Source: Hydrangea macrophylla
Taxonomy: Eukaryota > Streptophyta > Magnoliopsida > Cornales > Hydrangeaceae
Direction of reading: 5' to 3'
DNA length: 64,000 nucleotides
NCBI GenBank assembly: GCA_033977485.1
Contig: CM066992.1
Location: forward strand, 106,503,450-106,567,449
Under the pieces are notes generated by a model. It was not told where the DNA came from. It searched no databases and saw nothing but the letters and a program-made list of their open reading frames with translations. Shown in pieces: positions 46,153 to 57,374 of this stretch (its first letter is position 1; each line of letters begins with the position of its first letter). The position numbers and the translations under genes were made by a program.

Positions 46153-48769
46153 CACCCCTCTGATCCAAACAGTGTTTTCGAAAATATTTTTCGTCGACTT
46201 TTACGGAAACAGGCATAACTCTTTGTAGAAAATTCGGATTCGCGCGTCGCTTCTTGCGTTGGAACCGGGATTCAAAGAGTTATCTTTTGGTTTAAAATTT
46301 AACCATACTTTATAAATGACCATTTTGCCCTTGGGCTGTTTTGTCACAGAAAAGTTCTTTTAAGAGGTCTAATTGATGCTTTCTTTGCTAATTATTGTAT
46401 TTCAAACAAAGTGAAAGATCTTTTAATGATTATAAAGCATCGTTGAGTATTTAAAGTGAGTGGTTATCAACGGGAGGTTGGAGTATGACAAGTATTACGA
46501 TACTGAACAAGAGCAACTGTGGAAATGGATAGAGTAAAGAGATTTTGGGTAAGTCAGATCACAAGAGCGAAAGTGTAGATTGGGAAAATGAATCTCTTAT
46601 GAGAAAGTGAACAAGAACGGTAGAAGTGGGATGAAGACTTGGGAGTACATTGAGTACATTATCAGATATGATAGAAAGAATGTAAAATGGGCAGAGGATA
46701 ATGGTAAATGTAGTGGAATGTTATCCCGGTCGTCCTAGATTCCAACAAGGTTGGAGAATTTTGAGAATGTCAGATTCCATCTCAAGGAAATTTTAAAGTG
46801 TTTAAAATGTTTTAAAAATCAAACTTTTGTTTGAGTAAGAAAATTTTGTTAAATACTTGTAATAAGGTATCAAGTAGAATTTGGAGGACGAGTATCGTTG
46901 AAGGATATGGTATGCTTAGTGCTTGGGACACAACAGTGTTGGTCAAATGAATGAGTTCTACGTGAGCAGGTCATAAAGTTGGAAATTCTAAAGTAATGGA
47001 TTAGTAAATGTTGTACACTTGGACTTAGTAAGCTGGAGGTAGTACCACTAATCGAGTTGACTTGGGTATTTTCTAAAAGGAACTTGATCTTGGGTTAAGT
47101 ACTTGAATAACCCGAGGTTATGAATGATTTGAGGTTTTGAACGTTTAGGAACTTGATGAGATTTGTAAAGTGTGAAGCACTTAAAGACAATAGTTATGAA
47201 TGGGTTATCTTGAGTATGGACATGAAAGGTATGTGAATTGGGAGTTGATAGGGAATTTATTGAACATAGTGAGACTATGGTACTTGATTGGGAAGATCGA
47301 ATTATTGAGTTATCTTCGGATGGTTCCAGGAATAGTATAAATACTTGAACAACAAGTTCTTTGAGAATAATGAATTTGGGATCAGAATATCAAAGATAAA
47401 GGATTAGAGAAATCTGAATTGGAGTTAAGTCAGGTTGACTGGAGTTATGAAATATTAAATCATTAAATAAGGTATGAAGCCTTGAGATGTTATACAAGGA
47501 ATATATGTTCAGTGTAAAGGGCTGTCAGAAATTCAGTAAGAGTTGAGATACATGAATACGATTGGTATGGGCTTGTGTAAAGGTGAAAGTGATATATCAT
47601 AAACTTATGGGGTTGTGATCTTCAACAGAAAAATAATTGACTCAGGGTGTGTGTGCACTATATGAATAGAATAGATTATGAAAGGGCAAAGATTTGGGAC
47701 AGGAACAAGGTATGGTCTGAGTATGGGAATGCGTCACGATGGACGTTGTGGTACATGTATGATTGACTAAGTCAATTTGGGTTAGCCACGTTATTGGTTA
47801 CGATGAACATTGGGGTTATTATGTTGGGAAAGTATTATGCAAAATTTTAAAATGATTTGTTTTAAAAACAAAAAGGGAGAATATGTATTTGACTTTGTTA
47901 AAAGTTTTAAATTGAAGGTGTAAAGTGTAATCTCTTATGCTAGTCGACGGTAGTTCGAGTACAGAGCTGAAAGATAAATAACAAGTGTGTTGAACTCACC
48001 GAGAGTGGTTCGGGATAGTAGGTAACCTCGGACAAGTAAAACGATGTAAAATTTTCAATTGAGAATCTGAATGGTGTCTTACAAATCATGTACGATTGGA
48101 CCTAAAATACGAGGTTGGGTTAAACTAAACTGGAATTTGATAAGGAATGAGAGTTGTTTGAAAATGTGTTATCGTTCTACGGGTATTCCACGATTAACAG
48201 GATAAGAGATGGAATTCATAGTATATGAAATAGTTGATTGAGGTATTGACTTACCGATAGTGTATGAATGCATGATAGTACTCATTTTTGATTACTTCGA
48301 GATGAAGAATTGTGTATGGTTGTTAACCAGTTGAGACGTGTTGGAAACAACTATTAGTCGAAAAGAAAGATGGGTAAAGATGAGGTGAGTTATTTGTTTT
48401 GTTTTGGCTATTAGGATGAACCTTAAAGTTCACAAAGATGTGACAAGTACAATGAAGGTATGTGTGGGTTGACGTGTGACGTCGTGATATGATTTAATGT
48501 CAAGATTGACTATTGACTATGTTCTACTCAGGCATTGATATTATTATTTATTGAGGTGTTTCTATGTTGTTAGTATTCGATGAGAATCTTCAATCGGGTT
48601 GAGACAGGGGCTCCAAGGATTTATTTTCCTTAAGAGCTTGAGGATTTATTTTCCTCGTGAGATTGTAATATCTTGGAGGAGATGTGTAGTTGGTAATAAG
48701 ACCAATGTCAGAAGTACTTGTGAGAAGTCTTGTGACCTGATGAGATGGCATAAGTTTGGGGACAAACTT

Positions 48770-48787
48770 CTTTTAAGAGGGAGAGGA
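48770..48787 (+). promoter_or_regulatory. Polypurine tract of the young LARD
   Basis: AAGAGGGAGAGGA immediately before the 3' LTR. Confidence 0.9.
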
Positions 48788-50913
48788 TGTCATACCCGCT
48801 CTTGCGGTATTTATTTATATCATTTTAGCATGCTTACGGTTGTGTTAATTAACGTGTGTGAAGTGAGTGATGACTCACTAGTTGTTGGAGGGTGTCTTTT
48901 GAGAACCCAGTATTGGCCTTAAAGGCAGTTCGGAAGGTGTCAAGAGAGGACACGGGAACATGGAAAGGCATGTTGCATTAGCATAGCTAAATGACATTTA
49001 TGTGATTTAAATGTTATTTGACTTACTGAATTTTGATGAATAGTAAATTTACCTGCGTAGAGTAAATTCTGATAATCTTGATACTATTAGATATCATTTT
49101 GAGAACTGTGGTGAGAACGTGAGTGTCACGTTATATAAAAGGTAGGATGTGTAGAGATTCTACAGAATTTGGTTTTCGGACATAATTTTGGATCCAAACA
49201 AGACTTAATCGAAAACTTTTATAATTTATAGTTTTCACACGTAAAGTTATAAAATGGGCGTGCACGATGTTTCAAGACATAATGAGGAGTTTTGAGAAAC
49301 CCGCGGGGAGGTAAACACGATTTTCGAAAAGATTGTCTATATATAGATGAGGGTGAGTTTACATTAGTTGCAAACTCATATAATATCTTGGGAGAGGAGA
49401 GAGAAAAGGGAGATTTAGTTCTCCGAGCTTTGCGACGACGATCGGCGACATTTCGTCCGACTGAATTTCACCAAACTTCATATTTGAACTCCCTAAGGTA
49501 AGGGCTACGTTTTGATAGTCTTTAGGCCGCGTTTGGCTAACTTTTTATAAATTTCTAAATCTAGGAATTTGGGGAAAACACGTGTAAACTTGTAGGTTTC
49601 GCGTAGGATCGGAGATTTGGCGTTTAATCGGGCTTGTAGTCGTTCCCTCAAAGTTATACGACGATAGCTCGAGGTATGAATTTCTAGCCTATGTTATATA
49701 GGTGAAATACATGTTTTATATTTCGATGACGAAATTGTGATCCGGGCAAAACCCATGTGTTAATCTTAGGCCCGTTAATTATGCACGCGCTTAAATGTGA
49801 AAAGCATGTTAAATTTTACGCGAGCACGTATATGTGTTAAATGAGTATGTTTATGTGCCTATGTGGGTTAAAGGGGGATTTGTGCTAATTCACCGTGAGG
49901 TGTCCTCTCGAAGGGGGAGGATTAGCAGTGACGACGGTCACTTGCCGATAAAGGCATTACGTGACATGTCGAAGGGGCATGGGTCATGGTTGAGTCGAAA
50001 GACTTTGGATCGGTGAAGGTGCACTTATTCCCTAGAGACCATTAGTTATGTGTTATGATGAGATTAAAGCATGATTTGTCATATATGCATATGTTAGAAA
50101 TTGTGCACTCAGCATATAGCTGAGCAATGGAGATTTACTCCATTGCAGGTATGAAGAAAAGAAAGATGGAATGCGAGGAATGAGGCCGTTGGGGATCAAT
50201 CGGAGGAATTGGTGTATAGAACATTTTTGTAACCGAATTATAGGAGGTCTGTATCATTTTTGGATTGATGTAATATTCTTTTGAAAACCTTTTTAAGTTG
50301 GTTGGAAGCGACTCGGAATCTTGAGTTCGCGTCTTGATGTTTAACAAGTTGAATTTCATGTTTTATGAATTGTTGAAGTCCTTATGAGATTTTGATCCAA
50401 ATGAACCCTCAACTTAATTAGTTAACGTTTTCCAAACTTAGGAAAGTTGTTATACTTGTCCTTATAACATTGGTAAAGTTTGCTAAGAATTGGATTATGT
50501 TTGAAAGGTTGCATCGGGTGAAGGTTGGGTAATGCCTTAGCAAAATTCTGCAGCTTTGGCCAGGATTCTGCTAAAGGGTCATTCGACCGGTCGAAGGGGG
50601 TCGTTCGACCGGTCGAAATACCCCCTGCAAGAATTCTTTAACTCCTTCTCCCAATGTTCGGAACAACTTCTAACTAGGCATGGGGGTACCTTTGGGGACC
50701 CTTTGACCTATGAAAATGTTACTTTTGAAAACGAAACTCGTTAAGGCGTGTTTGGACACGTGTTTAATATAACCTTTGAAAAACTATTTGGAAGTTGGTT
50801 ATTTTGGAGCAAAACTTTTATTAAGGTTATTTTGGGAACTTTAATCATCGTTGGTAAGCCTTGATGGCGTGCCACGTAACCTGGATTCATATGTATGGAT
50901 CCGGGGCGTGACA
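48788..50913 (+). repeat. 3' LTR of the young LARD
   Basis: Same length as the 5' LTR with about 11 single-base differences scattered along it. Both palindromes are conserved. Confidence 0.95.
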
Positions 50914-50918
50914 CAATG

Positions 50919-52194
50919 CTTGACATTGGAGTGGGGTCTCAAGACTTCAAACCATGCACCCATGAACTCTAGAAATGCTACAAAATGTGAGAGGCCTACA
51001 ATAAAACACACTTGGGTCCAATGGTGGGTTTATGATCCCCAACCTACATAATTTAGCTACTCATAATCATAATGACAACAATATTAAAGAGAAGGAAAGA
51101 GAAATTATACCAACTAGAGTAACCCATAATGAATGCCTTAAAATTCCCAAGATGATTTTCTACAAAGAGTTTCAAAGTGTTCAATACAAACCCACTCTTC
51201 TTCCTCTAACACTAATTGTAAGTAGATGAAAGATAGTTGAGGAGTAATGGTGGAGAGAGGTGAGAGGAGTAAAGAGATGGAGAGTTTTCAACTAAGGGAT
51301 ACAAAAAAATAATAGCTAACCCTAAATAAAACTTATCTCTAACTATTTATAATACAAACACAAAATGACAAAGTTGTAATAAAAAAGGGGGCAGAACACA
51401 GCAGCCGCCGATCGATCCCTTCTATGGGTTGGATCGATCCGCGTTTCATCTGGGCAATTACTGGTTTCTCGAGAAAACGCGGATCGATCCGCTCTTCTTA
51501 GCCAGATCAATCCATTTTGGGCTCATTGTCGCAGAATGTCACAGGAAAATCGTGAATCCATCCCTTCTCAATGGCGGATCGATCCGCTCTTTTTGAAACT
51601 GGTAGTAACTCCTTAAGAAACACGCAGATCAATCCCCTCGAAAGTGTTGATTGATCCGCCCTTCCTGAAATCTCTTCTTTTCCCCTTTTTACAACATGAA
51701 TGCTACAAGGGTTAGGTTTCACTTCACCCAAGCTTGCATAACCTATAATAAAGAGATCTTTATTAGCTCAACGAGAGTAACAACAAGAACAATCAAAAGC
51801 ACAATTTATCCATTAAATCTCCGGTTTAAGTAATGATTCGTGTCCACTAAGCAAAAAATTATGAAGTTAAAAATACAACATTGGACACAAATCACACTGG
51901 ATATGGAAAAGTCACTTTATCAGGCGTTGATTTCAAACGGGAAAATTCTGTTTCGTCACTAGACAGCTCTCAGAGGCCTAAGACTGGTATAAAAAATTCT
52001 TATTTATCAAGATGAAGGACTGGCAGAAATTTCATTGCCATCCGATGATGAAAGTCAGAAAACCGCGATAAGGATGCTCACTAATGTGCCAATTTACATT
52101 GTTAAATCGTTGGAAGGCTCCATCTTTAATTTTGGAGCACCTATGCTATTTTTAGACTAGACCAAAATACTTTTAACATCGAGACAGAGAGAAA
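50919..52194. other. Decayed LTR-like sequence with GGATCGATCC palindromes
   Basis: Continuation of the target sequence left of 42356. No gene. Palindromes at 51410-51657 and reversed ATTCTGC motifs (GCAGAA near 51391 and 51531) suggest an LTR in minus orientation. The origin of the stretch 51840-52190 is unclear. Confidence 0.4.
51410..51657. repeat. Array of GGATCGATCC palindromes
   Basis: Seven copies or variants: three with the 14-bp form GCGGATCGATCCGC or close to it (51431, 51481, 51577), one shorter (51410), and three with CpG to CpA or TpG change (GATCAATCC or GATTGATCC at 51504, 51626, 51648). Confidence 0.88.
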
Positions 52195-52565
52195 AATTCT
52201 CTAAATCTTGTCCTTCTAAAAGGAAAATCCAAAAGGAAGGCACCTGTCCCTATTTGTTATAAATGTGGAAAACCAGGTCATACAAAAATAAATGTACTAC
52301 AAAGTAAAAGATAAATGCTTTGGATATTGATGAGGATTTAAAAAATCAATTGAAATCCATAATGCTTTTAGATGATGAAGAAGGAAAGCATGAGAAAACA
52401 TTTATGAAATTAATGATCTTTTCAAAGAAGAAAAAGAGCCTCCAGAAAGTTCAAATGAACAAGACGAGGAAGAAGGATGTTCTAATCATTGTAAAGGAAA
52501 AATTGATTTTTACGAGTCAATTTTAAAAATGAATGGTTTAAGTATAAATGTTATATCTGCAGAAA
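52195..52565 (+). pseudogene. Endogenous pararetrovirus copy A, coat protein C-terminus (left block)
   Basis: Plus-strand fragment matching the end of the coat protein region of copy B. A basic Lys/Arg-rich stretch is followed by a zinc knuckle CYKCGKPGH... whose last cysteine is lost near a frameshift. The DEDLKNQLKSIMLL segment and the following acidic tail come next. It ends at the junction with copy B near 52566. Several frameshifts. The right block of the same copy is at 59966 onward. Confidence 0.8.
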
Positions 52566-52584
52566 AAATCTGATTTTAAACATA

Positions 52585-53905
52585 ATTTATTCATTTGAGT
52601 AGGGCGAGCTTTTGTTGATATATTTTTTTCATCGAAGCCCTGTTCATATGGTAAGGAGACAATATGTTTTTTCCTATGCCAAAAAGCATTTGGATGTTCA
52701 TAACATATATTGTCTTCAAGCATTTTTTGGAATTTTTCAATCTTTGTTTTTAAAACAGTATTTTCAAGTTGTTGGTTAATTCGTTTATGAATCAACTCTT
52801 CTTTTATAAAACAGATTTGTTTTTCTTTAAAAACAATATTCTCTTTAAGAGAATGCACTTCAGTCTCCATTGGTTGATAGAGGAATTTAAATAAAACTTC
52901 CTCATCCAATAACTTTGTGAGTAGACCTTCCTTGGTAACTGTAAAAGGTCTGATCAGATTTAAAAATGGAGTACCTAAGATAATAGGCTGATTAAGGGTT
53001 TTAACCAATATGAAAGTAGTGGGAACACAAATTTCTTTATTGCAAATATATGCTTTAGGAATCTTGTATTTAATATCAAGTTTACTTCCATTAGCAGCAG
53101 TAAGATTCTGAGTCGTCTTTTCAAAGTATTTAAAGGGAACTAATCCTTCTTTGATACAATTCATATCAGCACCAGAATCAATTAAAGCAATATTATTAAG
53201 GATAAAATCTTTTCCTATGACAATGGAAACTTGAGCATACCATTTCTGATATATAAGCTTTTCAACAGAAAAGATACCTGTCTCTTCCTCAATTCCTTCT
53301 GGAATATCATTGTCATATTTTATTCCTTTTCCTTTATCAATATTATCAATAGGATTGAAAACTTCTTCAGGAATAAAATTTTCTTGTTCAAGAGTTTCTA
53401 CCCTTAATTTTAAATCTTTAACAGATGATTTTAAATCATTTATATCTTCCTGTAAGTCTTTAACAATAGGAAGATTATGTCTAGGTTTCTGAGCTCTAGC
53501 AGTAACTCTAGAAACAACATCTTTGAAATTATAAATTTCATTTGGTTTTTTAATAACCTCTTGATCTTGTACTTGTGAAGTTCCTTCTCCATCTTCTAGG
53601 GACTTCATATATTGCTGAATAATCTTTTTATTTTCTTCAAGATCAGGTATTTTATCAATAATCTTTAAGATTAAACTTTCTTGAGAAGTAATGGTGTTAA
53701 TACTTAAACCATTTATTTTTAAAATAGATTCATAGAAATCTATCTTATCTCTGCAATGATCAGAACACCCTTCTTCTTCTTCTTGTTCTGATTCTTCTTC
53801 ATGAATCTCATTAATCTCTTCTTCTTCTTCTTCTTCTTCTTCTTCTTCTTCTTCTTCTTCTTCTTCTTCTTCTTCTTCAGAACCATAGAGTTCTTCTAAT
53901 GCTTC
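52585..53905 (-). pseudogene. Pararetrovirus protease region (copy B)
   Basis: The 53608-52538 frame carries the retroviral-type aspartic protease motif LIDSGADMNC near residue 142 and a flap/hydrophobic segment (PIILGTPFLN) about 65 residues later. Upstream is a coiled-coil-like stretch (residues about 45-75) and, before the first ATG, an acidic run encoded by a GAA repeat. The frame is continuous with the coat protein frame apart from one TAA at 53906-53908. It ends shortly after the RT start, where it meets copy A; the last 15 or so residues come from junction sequence, not virus. Confidence 0.88.
53815..53880 (-). repeat. GAA microsatellite encoding poly-glutamate
   Basis: About 20 uninterrupted CTT triplets (GAA on the coding strand), in frame within the pararetrovirus polyprotein between coat and protease. 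Confidence 0.92.
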
Positions 53906-55057
53906 TTATTCTTCTTGACTTAAAAGCATTATAGAGATTAACTGATTTTTAAAATCATCATCAATGTCTAAAGCATTGATATTTTGTTTGACTTTACACT
54001 GGCTTTTATAATGACCAGGTTTTCCACATTTAAAACAAACAGGAACTTTCTTCTTAACATTTCCTCTAGGTTTTCCTTTGGGTTTTCCTTGAGGTTTTGT
54101 ATTCCTAGTTACAGGCTTAGTATTAGGTTTTGAAGTCTTTCTTTTAAAAGGCTTTCTAGTTTTTCTCTCAGCTGATCCCATATCATAACCTAATTGCTTG
54201 CAGAAATCTCTTAATTCTTTATTACCAGAACCTCTTTCTTTTTTCATTTGTTTTTTCAATTTTATATCATTACAGAGGGCTAATCCTTCAACATTTATCT
54301 CACTGATTAGTTCTCTATAAGTATATAAATTGTAAGGAAGGAGATTGCCATTTTTCTGTCTTAATCTTATCCTAATCTTTTCTGCAAAAAGACCAGGAAG
54401 ACCTGCAATAAATCTTTCTTTCCAGAAATCTTGACTAGCATCATTCCGAAAATATAATCTGGATAAGAAAATATCTTTGTACCATTTAAAATGTGAAAGA
54501 GTAGGACATTTAAGATTAATTAATAAATCTCGTCCTCTTTCCATTATTTGGGAAACATCACCAAGAAAATGGAAAGTAATAGCAGTTATTAAAGCTACTA
54601 TGGAATCAGGAATAGGACTCCTAGTTCTATCAAGAATAGGATTTCCTTCTTCATCAGTTTTAACTACATCTCTTATTTCATCTCTCTGTATTTCTGTTAA
54701 GAACTGATTCCACCAACCATTAAGTTGTCCAGTAAATCCAGAGACTAACAAATTTAAAACCGTGACTTCTGGATTGGCATCTATTAGTCTAGCTCTTATG
54801 GCATTGGCTGCCATGGTCATATGTTGAAGGACTTTTAAGATCTGGTGGTCTGATAAACCATCAATATTCCATTCATAAATGGAATTCCCATTGTACTGCA
54901 TTGGGTTAATAACATTTCTTTCTTCAAATTGAAGATCAATTGGTGTAGGCCTAGGATAATAATTCTGAGTTGTTCTGACTATAGAATGTATAAATTGTCC
55001 TTCCAGGGTAACTACATCTATATTCCATTCATAAATGGAATTCCCATTGTACTGCAT
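53906..55057 (-). pseudogene. Pararetrovirus coat protein (copy B)
   Basis: Capsid protein of the virus-like genome. Conserved core with GFTGQLNGWWNQFLTEIQRDE near residue 110, typical of petuvirus/florendovirus coats, then a long Lys/Arg-rich stretch (residues about 300-350) and the zinc knuckle CFKCGKPGHYKSQC near residue 353. The C-terminus is acidic. The N-terminal 52 residues duplicate the next segment because of a 156-bp tandem repeat, so the natural N-terminus lies further upstream in another frame. It ends at a TAA (53906) that interrupts the run into the acidic tail. Confidence 0.9.
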
Positions 55058-55175
55058 TGGGTTAATAACATTTCTTTCTTCAAATTGAAGATCAATTGGT
55101 GTAGGCCTAGGATAATAATTCTGAGTTGTTCTGACTGTAGAATTTATAAATTGTCCTTCCAGGGAAACTACATCT
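54864..55175 (-). repeat. 156-bp in-frame tandem duplication in the coat region
   Basis: Units 54864-55019 and 55020-55175 are nearly identical (a few single-base differences). 156 is divisible by three, so the duplication adds 52 residues without shifting the frame. Confidence 0.92.
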
Positions 55176-55241
55176 ATTTCCTCAATTTTTGATGATTCAT
55201 TATCATCTTGAGATATGGTATTAACTGATTTACCCGTATCT

Positions 55242-56297
55242 TTAGTTCCATTTGTCTTTTAAGACATCTAGGAATTCTGGATTAATAGTATTCCTAATCA
55301 AAGGCTTTTGCCACACCTTAGGTTTAACCATACTTTGTGACTTGGGAAAAACTGAAGGCACATCATTTGTCTCAATTTTGTCAATTGATAATTGACGCAT
55401 TAAAAGACTAACATCTTCTTCAATTCTACTAGTCTGTCTTCCTATAGACTGTAGATGAATGTTAGCATAATTTAATTGTTCAGCAAAAGGAATTAAATCC
55501 CTTCTTATGATCTGTTGTAATGCTATAGGAGAATCCGGATCTAATTCGGCAATAACAGGACCTGCTTTGGCTTTTTCATCAGTATCTCTCATTCTGACCC
55601 AAAATTTAGCATTAGGTGGATGGATACCCTCATGAATTCCTTCAGGAACCAAGCCCCATTGATGGAGTATAGCATTATTTATAACATTTATATTATTTGA
55701 GAAGTGTCATTTTAACCAATCAAAATAGGAAATATGTTTCTTGTTTACTTTTAAGTAAACCAAGAATTGTTCTTTAAAACTATTCTGTTCTTCTTCAGAA
55801 AATTCTTTTAAAAGTAATCGATACTTTTTATTTTCTGGTTTTAAATAATCTTTGTTTAAAAGATCTCTATTTATTTTAAAATTTTCAGAAATAATATTAA
55901 CAGAATATCCTCCTGATAACATACTGTCATTATCAGTATTGTTATGATAAACAACTCTAGGGATCTGTGAATTATTTCTTTGAATTCCTTGAATACTGGG
56001 TTCTTTATACTCAGTTTCATTTGAGACCATAGGCTCTTTCCCCGGCCTCCTTCTAAGACTATTTGTTCTTCTTATTATCCGAGAGGAAGAACTACTAGTC
56101 ATAGAACAGGTAGAGTCAACAGAACTTCTAGCAGGACACTTTAGAATAACATTTCCATCTTCATCCTGAATTATTTCTTGAGGTTCAAAATTCTTTATAG
56201 TATTTTGGGGATGAGGATTTTCTAAAGTCCATTCTGTTGGAGGAGTAATCTCAGACCATTTAATCAATCTAGGAGCAGAAATCGCAGATTTATCCAT
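55242..56297 (-). pseudogene. Pararetrovirus linker between movement and coat proteins (copy B)
   Basis: Two blocks in one frame: 56297-55707 (196 codons, Ser/Arg-rich centre with SSSSSRIIRRTNSLRRRPG) and 55652-55242 (136 codons, with an IRRDLIPFAEQLNYANIHLQ helix-like segment), separated by a stop at 55707. In related viruses this part of the polyprotein joins the movement protein to the coat, with a helical, coiled-coil-prone segment. A frameshift between about 55242 and 55175 separates it from the coat frame. Confidence 0.7.
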
Positions 56298-57035
56298 ATT
56301 AGCTTATATTAAAGCAGTGGTCTGTTCTGGATTATTCCTTATGATCAGAGTTTTAAACTCTGGACACATAGTTGTCATAACCTTATAATAAATCCTATAT
56401 CCAACCAAGATATTTTCACTTCCACTTTTCATGTTATATCTTTGAGTTTGGATATTCAAGGTTAAGACATCCAATATGTTAGCATCAGTTAAGCTAACAC
56501 AAAAGTTTGGAAAACTGTTAAAATAAACAGGTCCATGACATAAACTTTATTCAATCATTCCTATTAATGAATCTTTAAAGTTTAAATGTCTAGCATCTCT
56601 TAAGCATGCTAATAGGGACGTATCTAATCCTAAAAGAGTCATAGGTTTTATACTTACTTGAACCATTCCAATATGAAAAAATTTATAACCTTGTGAAAAA
56701 TATTCTGAAATGGAATCTTGAGTAAGTAACATAAAACTTTCTCTTTCTTTTAAGATTTGATGAGAGCTTTCAACAGTCTTTATCTTATAAGACTTGTTTA
56801 AATTAAAAGCTTTTCTATGATAGAGATTATCTATCGGCATTTTAGGCATTTTCCAATTCTTTAAAGTTTCTTCTAAGTTTTCTATTGAAACTTCATCCAT
56901 ATTTTTAATATTCTGAAAGTCATACTTTCTTTCAAGAAAGTCTTGTTCATTTAAGGTATAATTACCAAAAATCTTGGCCAATGTCTTCATAGTAATACTG
57001 TGAATAATTGCTATCCTTAGTAACAGTCCAGTCAA
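56298..57035 (-). pseudogene. Pararetrovirus movement protein (copy B)
   Basis: 30K-superfamily cell-to-cell movement protein. Visible features are LNKSYKIKTVESSHQIL, GYKFFHIGMVQVSIKPMTLL and the GLDTSLLACLRDARHLNF segment, which fit the core beta-strands of the family. Homology continues past the stop at 56547 in the same frame, with a conserved GPVYFNSFPNF segment. The first Met at 57035 lies about 110 bp downstream of the primer site; an internal Met near 56990 is an equally possible start. At least two stops break it. Confidence 0.8.
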
Positions 57036-57146
57036 GTTCTAGTCCTAACGCCTACCTGGCAACAGCGGACCTATTCGACCTATGCCACTGGGATAACACT
57101 ATGTCCTAACAGTAAAACAATGGCTCAACATGAGTCAACACTTATG

Positions 57147-57158
57147 GCACTGATACCA
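57147..57158 (-). promoter_or_regulatory. Pararetrovirus Met-tRNA primer-binding site
   Basis: On the minus strand TGGTATCAGTGC, one base different from the plant initiator-Met primer site. It lies between the small ORFs and the movement protein start, where caulimovirid genomes place it. This marks position 1 of the viral genome by convention. Confidence 0.85.
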
Positions 57159-57176
57159 AAAAGGGGCAAGATATCC

Positions 57177-57374
57177 TTAGCAAGCAAGGATGAACAATCT
57201 TTTCTTAAGAGATGTAATCTCTAAAACAGTACTATTAAGAGAATACTGTAGACGTATTAAAGTCTCTGGATGATAGTTTCCTGTAGCATGAAGATCAGAT
57301 ATGGCAGCGGAATATAAATCTTTTAAATCTATTAAAGTTCTGATCTGTAGTCTTATGTCAAGACGATCACGCAT
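57177..57374 (-). CDS. Pararetrovirus small ORF B (65 codons)
   Basis: Intact small frame directly upstream of the primer site. Its ATG overlaps the stop of small ORF A (TAATG), an arrangement allowing termination-reinitiation. Predicted helical with regular Leu/Ile spacing, ending TSLKKRLFILAC. Its C-terminal 30 residues align with those of small ORF A (P-E near the start, then shared L, E-I, L and a final ILA). Function unknown; could be an upstream leader ORF rather than a protein gene. No frame damage, unlike the rest of the copy, though short ORFs survive by chance. Confidence 0.5.
   Translation of the reverse strand: MRDRLDIRLQIRTLIDLKDLYSAAISDLHATGNYHPETLIRLQYSLNSTVLEITSLKKRLFILAC

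Larger units (their letters stand above)
44501..48769 (+). other. Non-coding interior of the young LARD
   Basis: No protein domain recognised in any frame over more than 4 kb; the longest frames are about 70 codons. Near the end, GTTTGGGGACAAACTTCTT is shared with the minus-strand element at 9194. Confidence 0.8.
42356..50913 (+). mobile_element. Complete, young, non-coding Ty3/gypsy-type LTR element (LARD)
   Basis: Two LTRs of 2126 bp each (42356-44481 and 48788-50913) with a perfect CAATG duplication outside (42351-42355, 50914-50918). A Met primer site follows the 5' LTR and a polypurine tract precedes the 3' LTR. I counted about 11 differences between the LTRs (about 0.5%), so it inserted recently. 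Yet the 4.3 kb interior has no reading frame of note, so coding loss predates this insertion and the element must use enzymes made elsewhere. The interior carries seven stem-loop repeats (45090-45432) and an extra palindrome pair (46119-46152). Confidence 0.95.

Noticed and set aside
42860..50016. Duplicated ORFs of 60-74 codons
   Set aside because: They are in the paired LTRs, and conservation follows from LTR identity, not from coding function.
52320..52526. 68-codon ORF as an independent gene
   Set aside because: It is a frame-shifted remnant of the pararetrovirus coat C-terminus (copy A).
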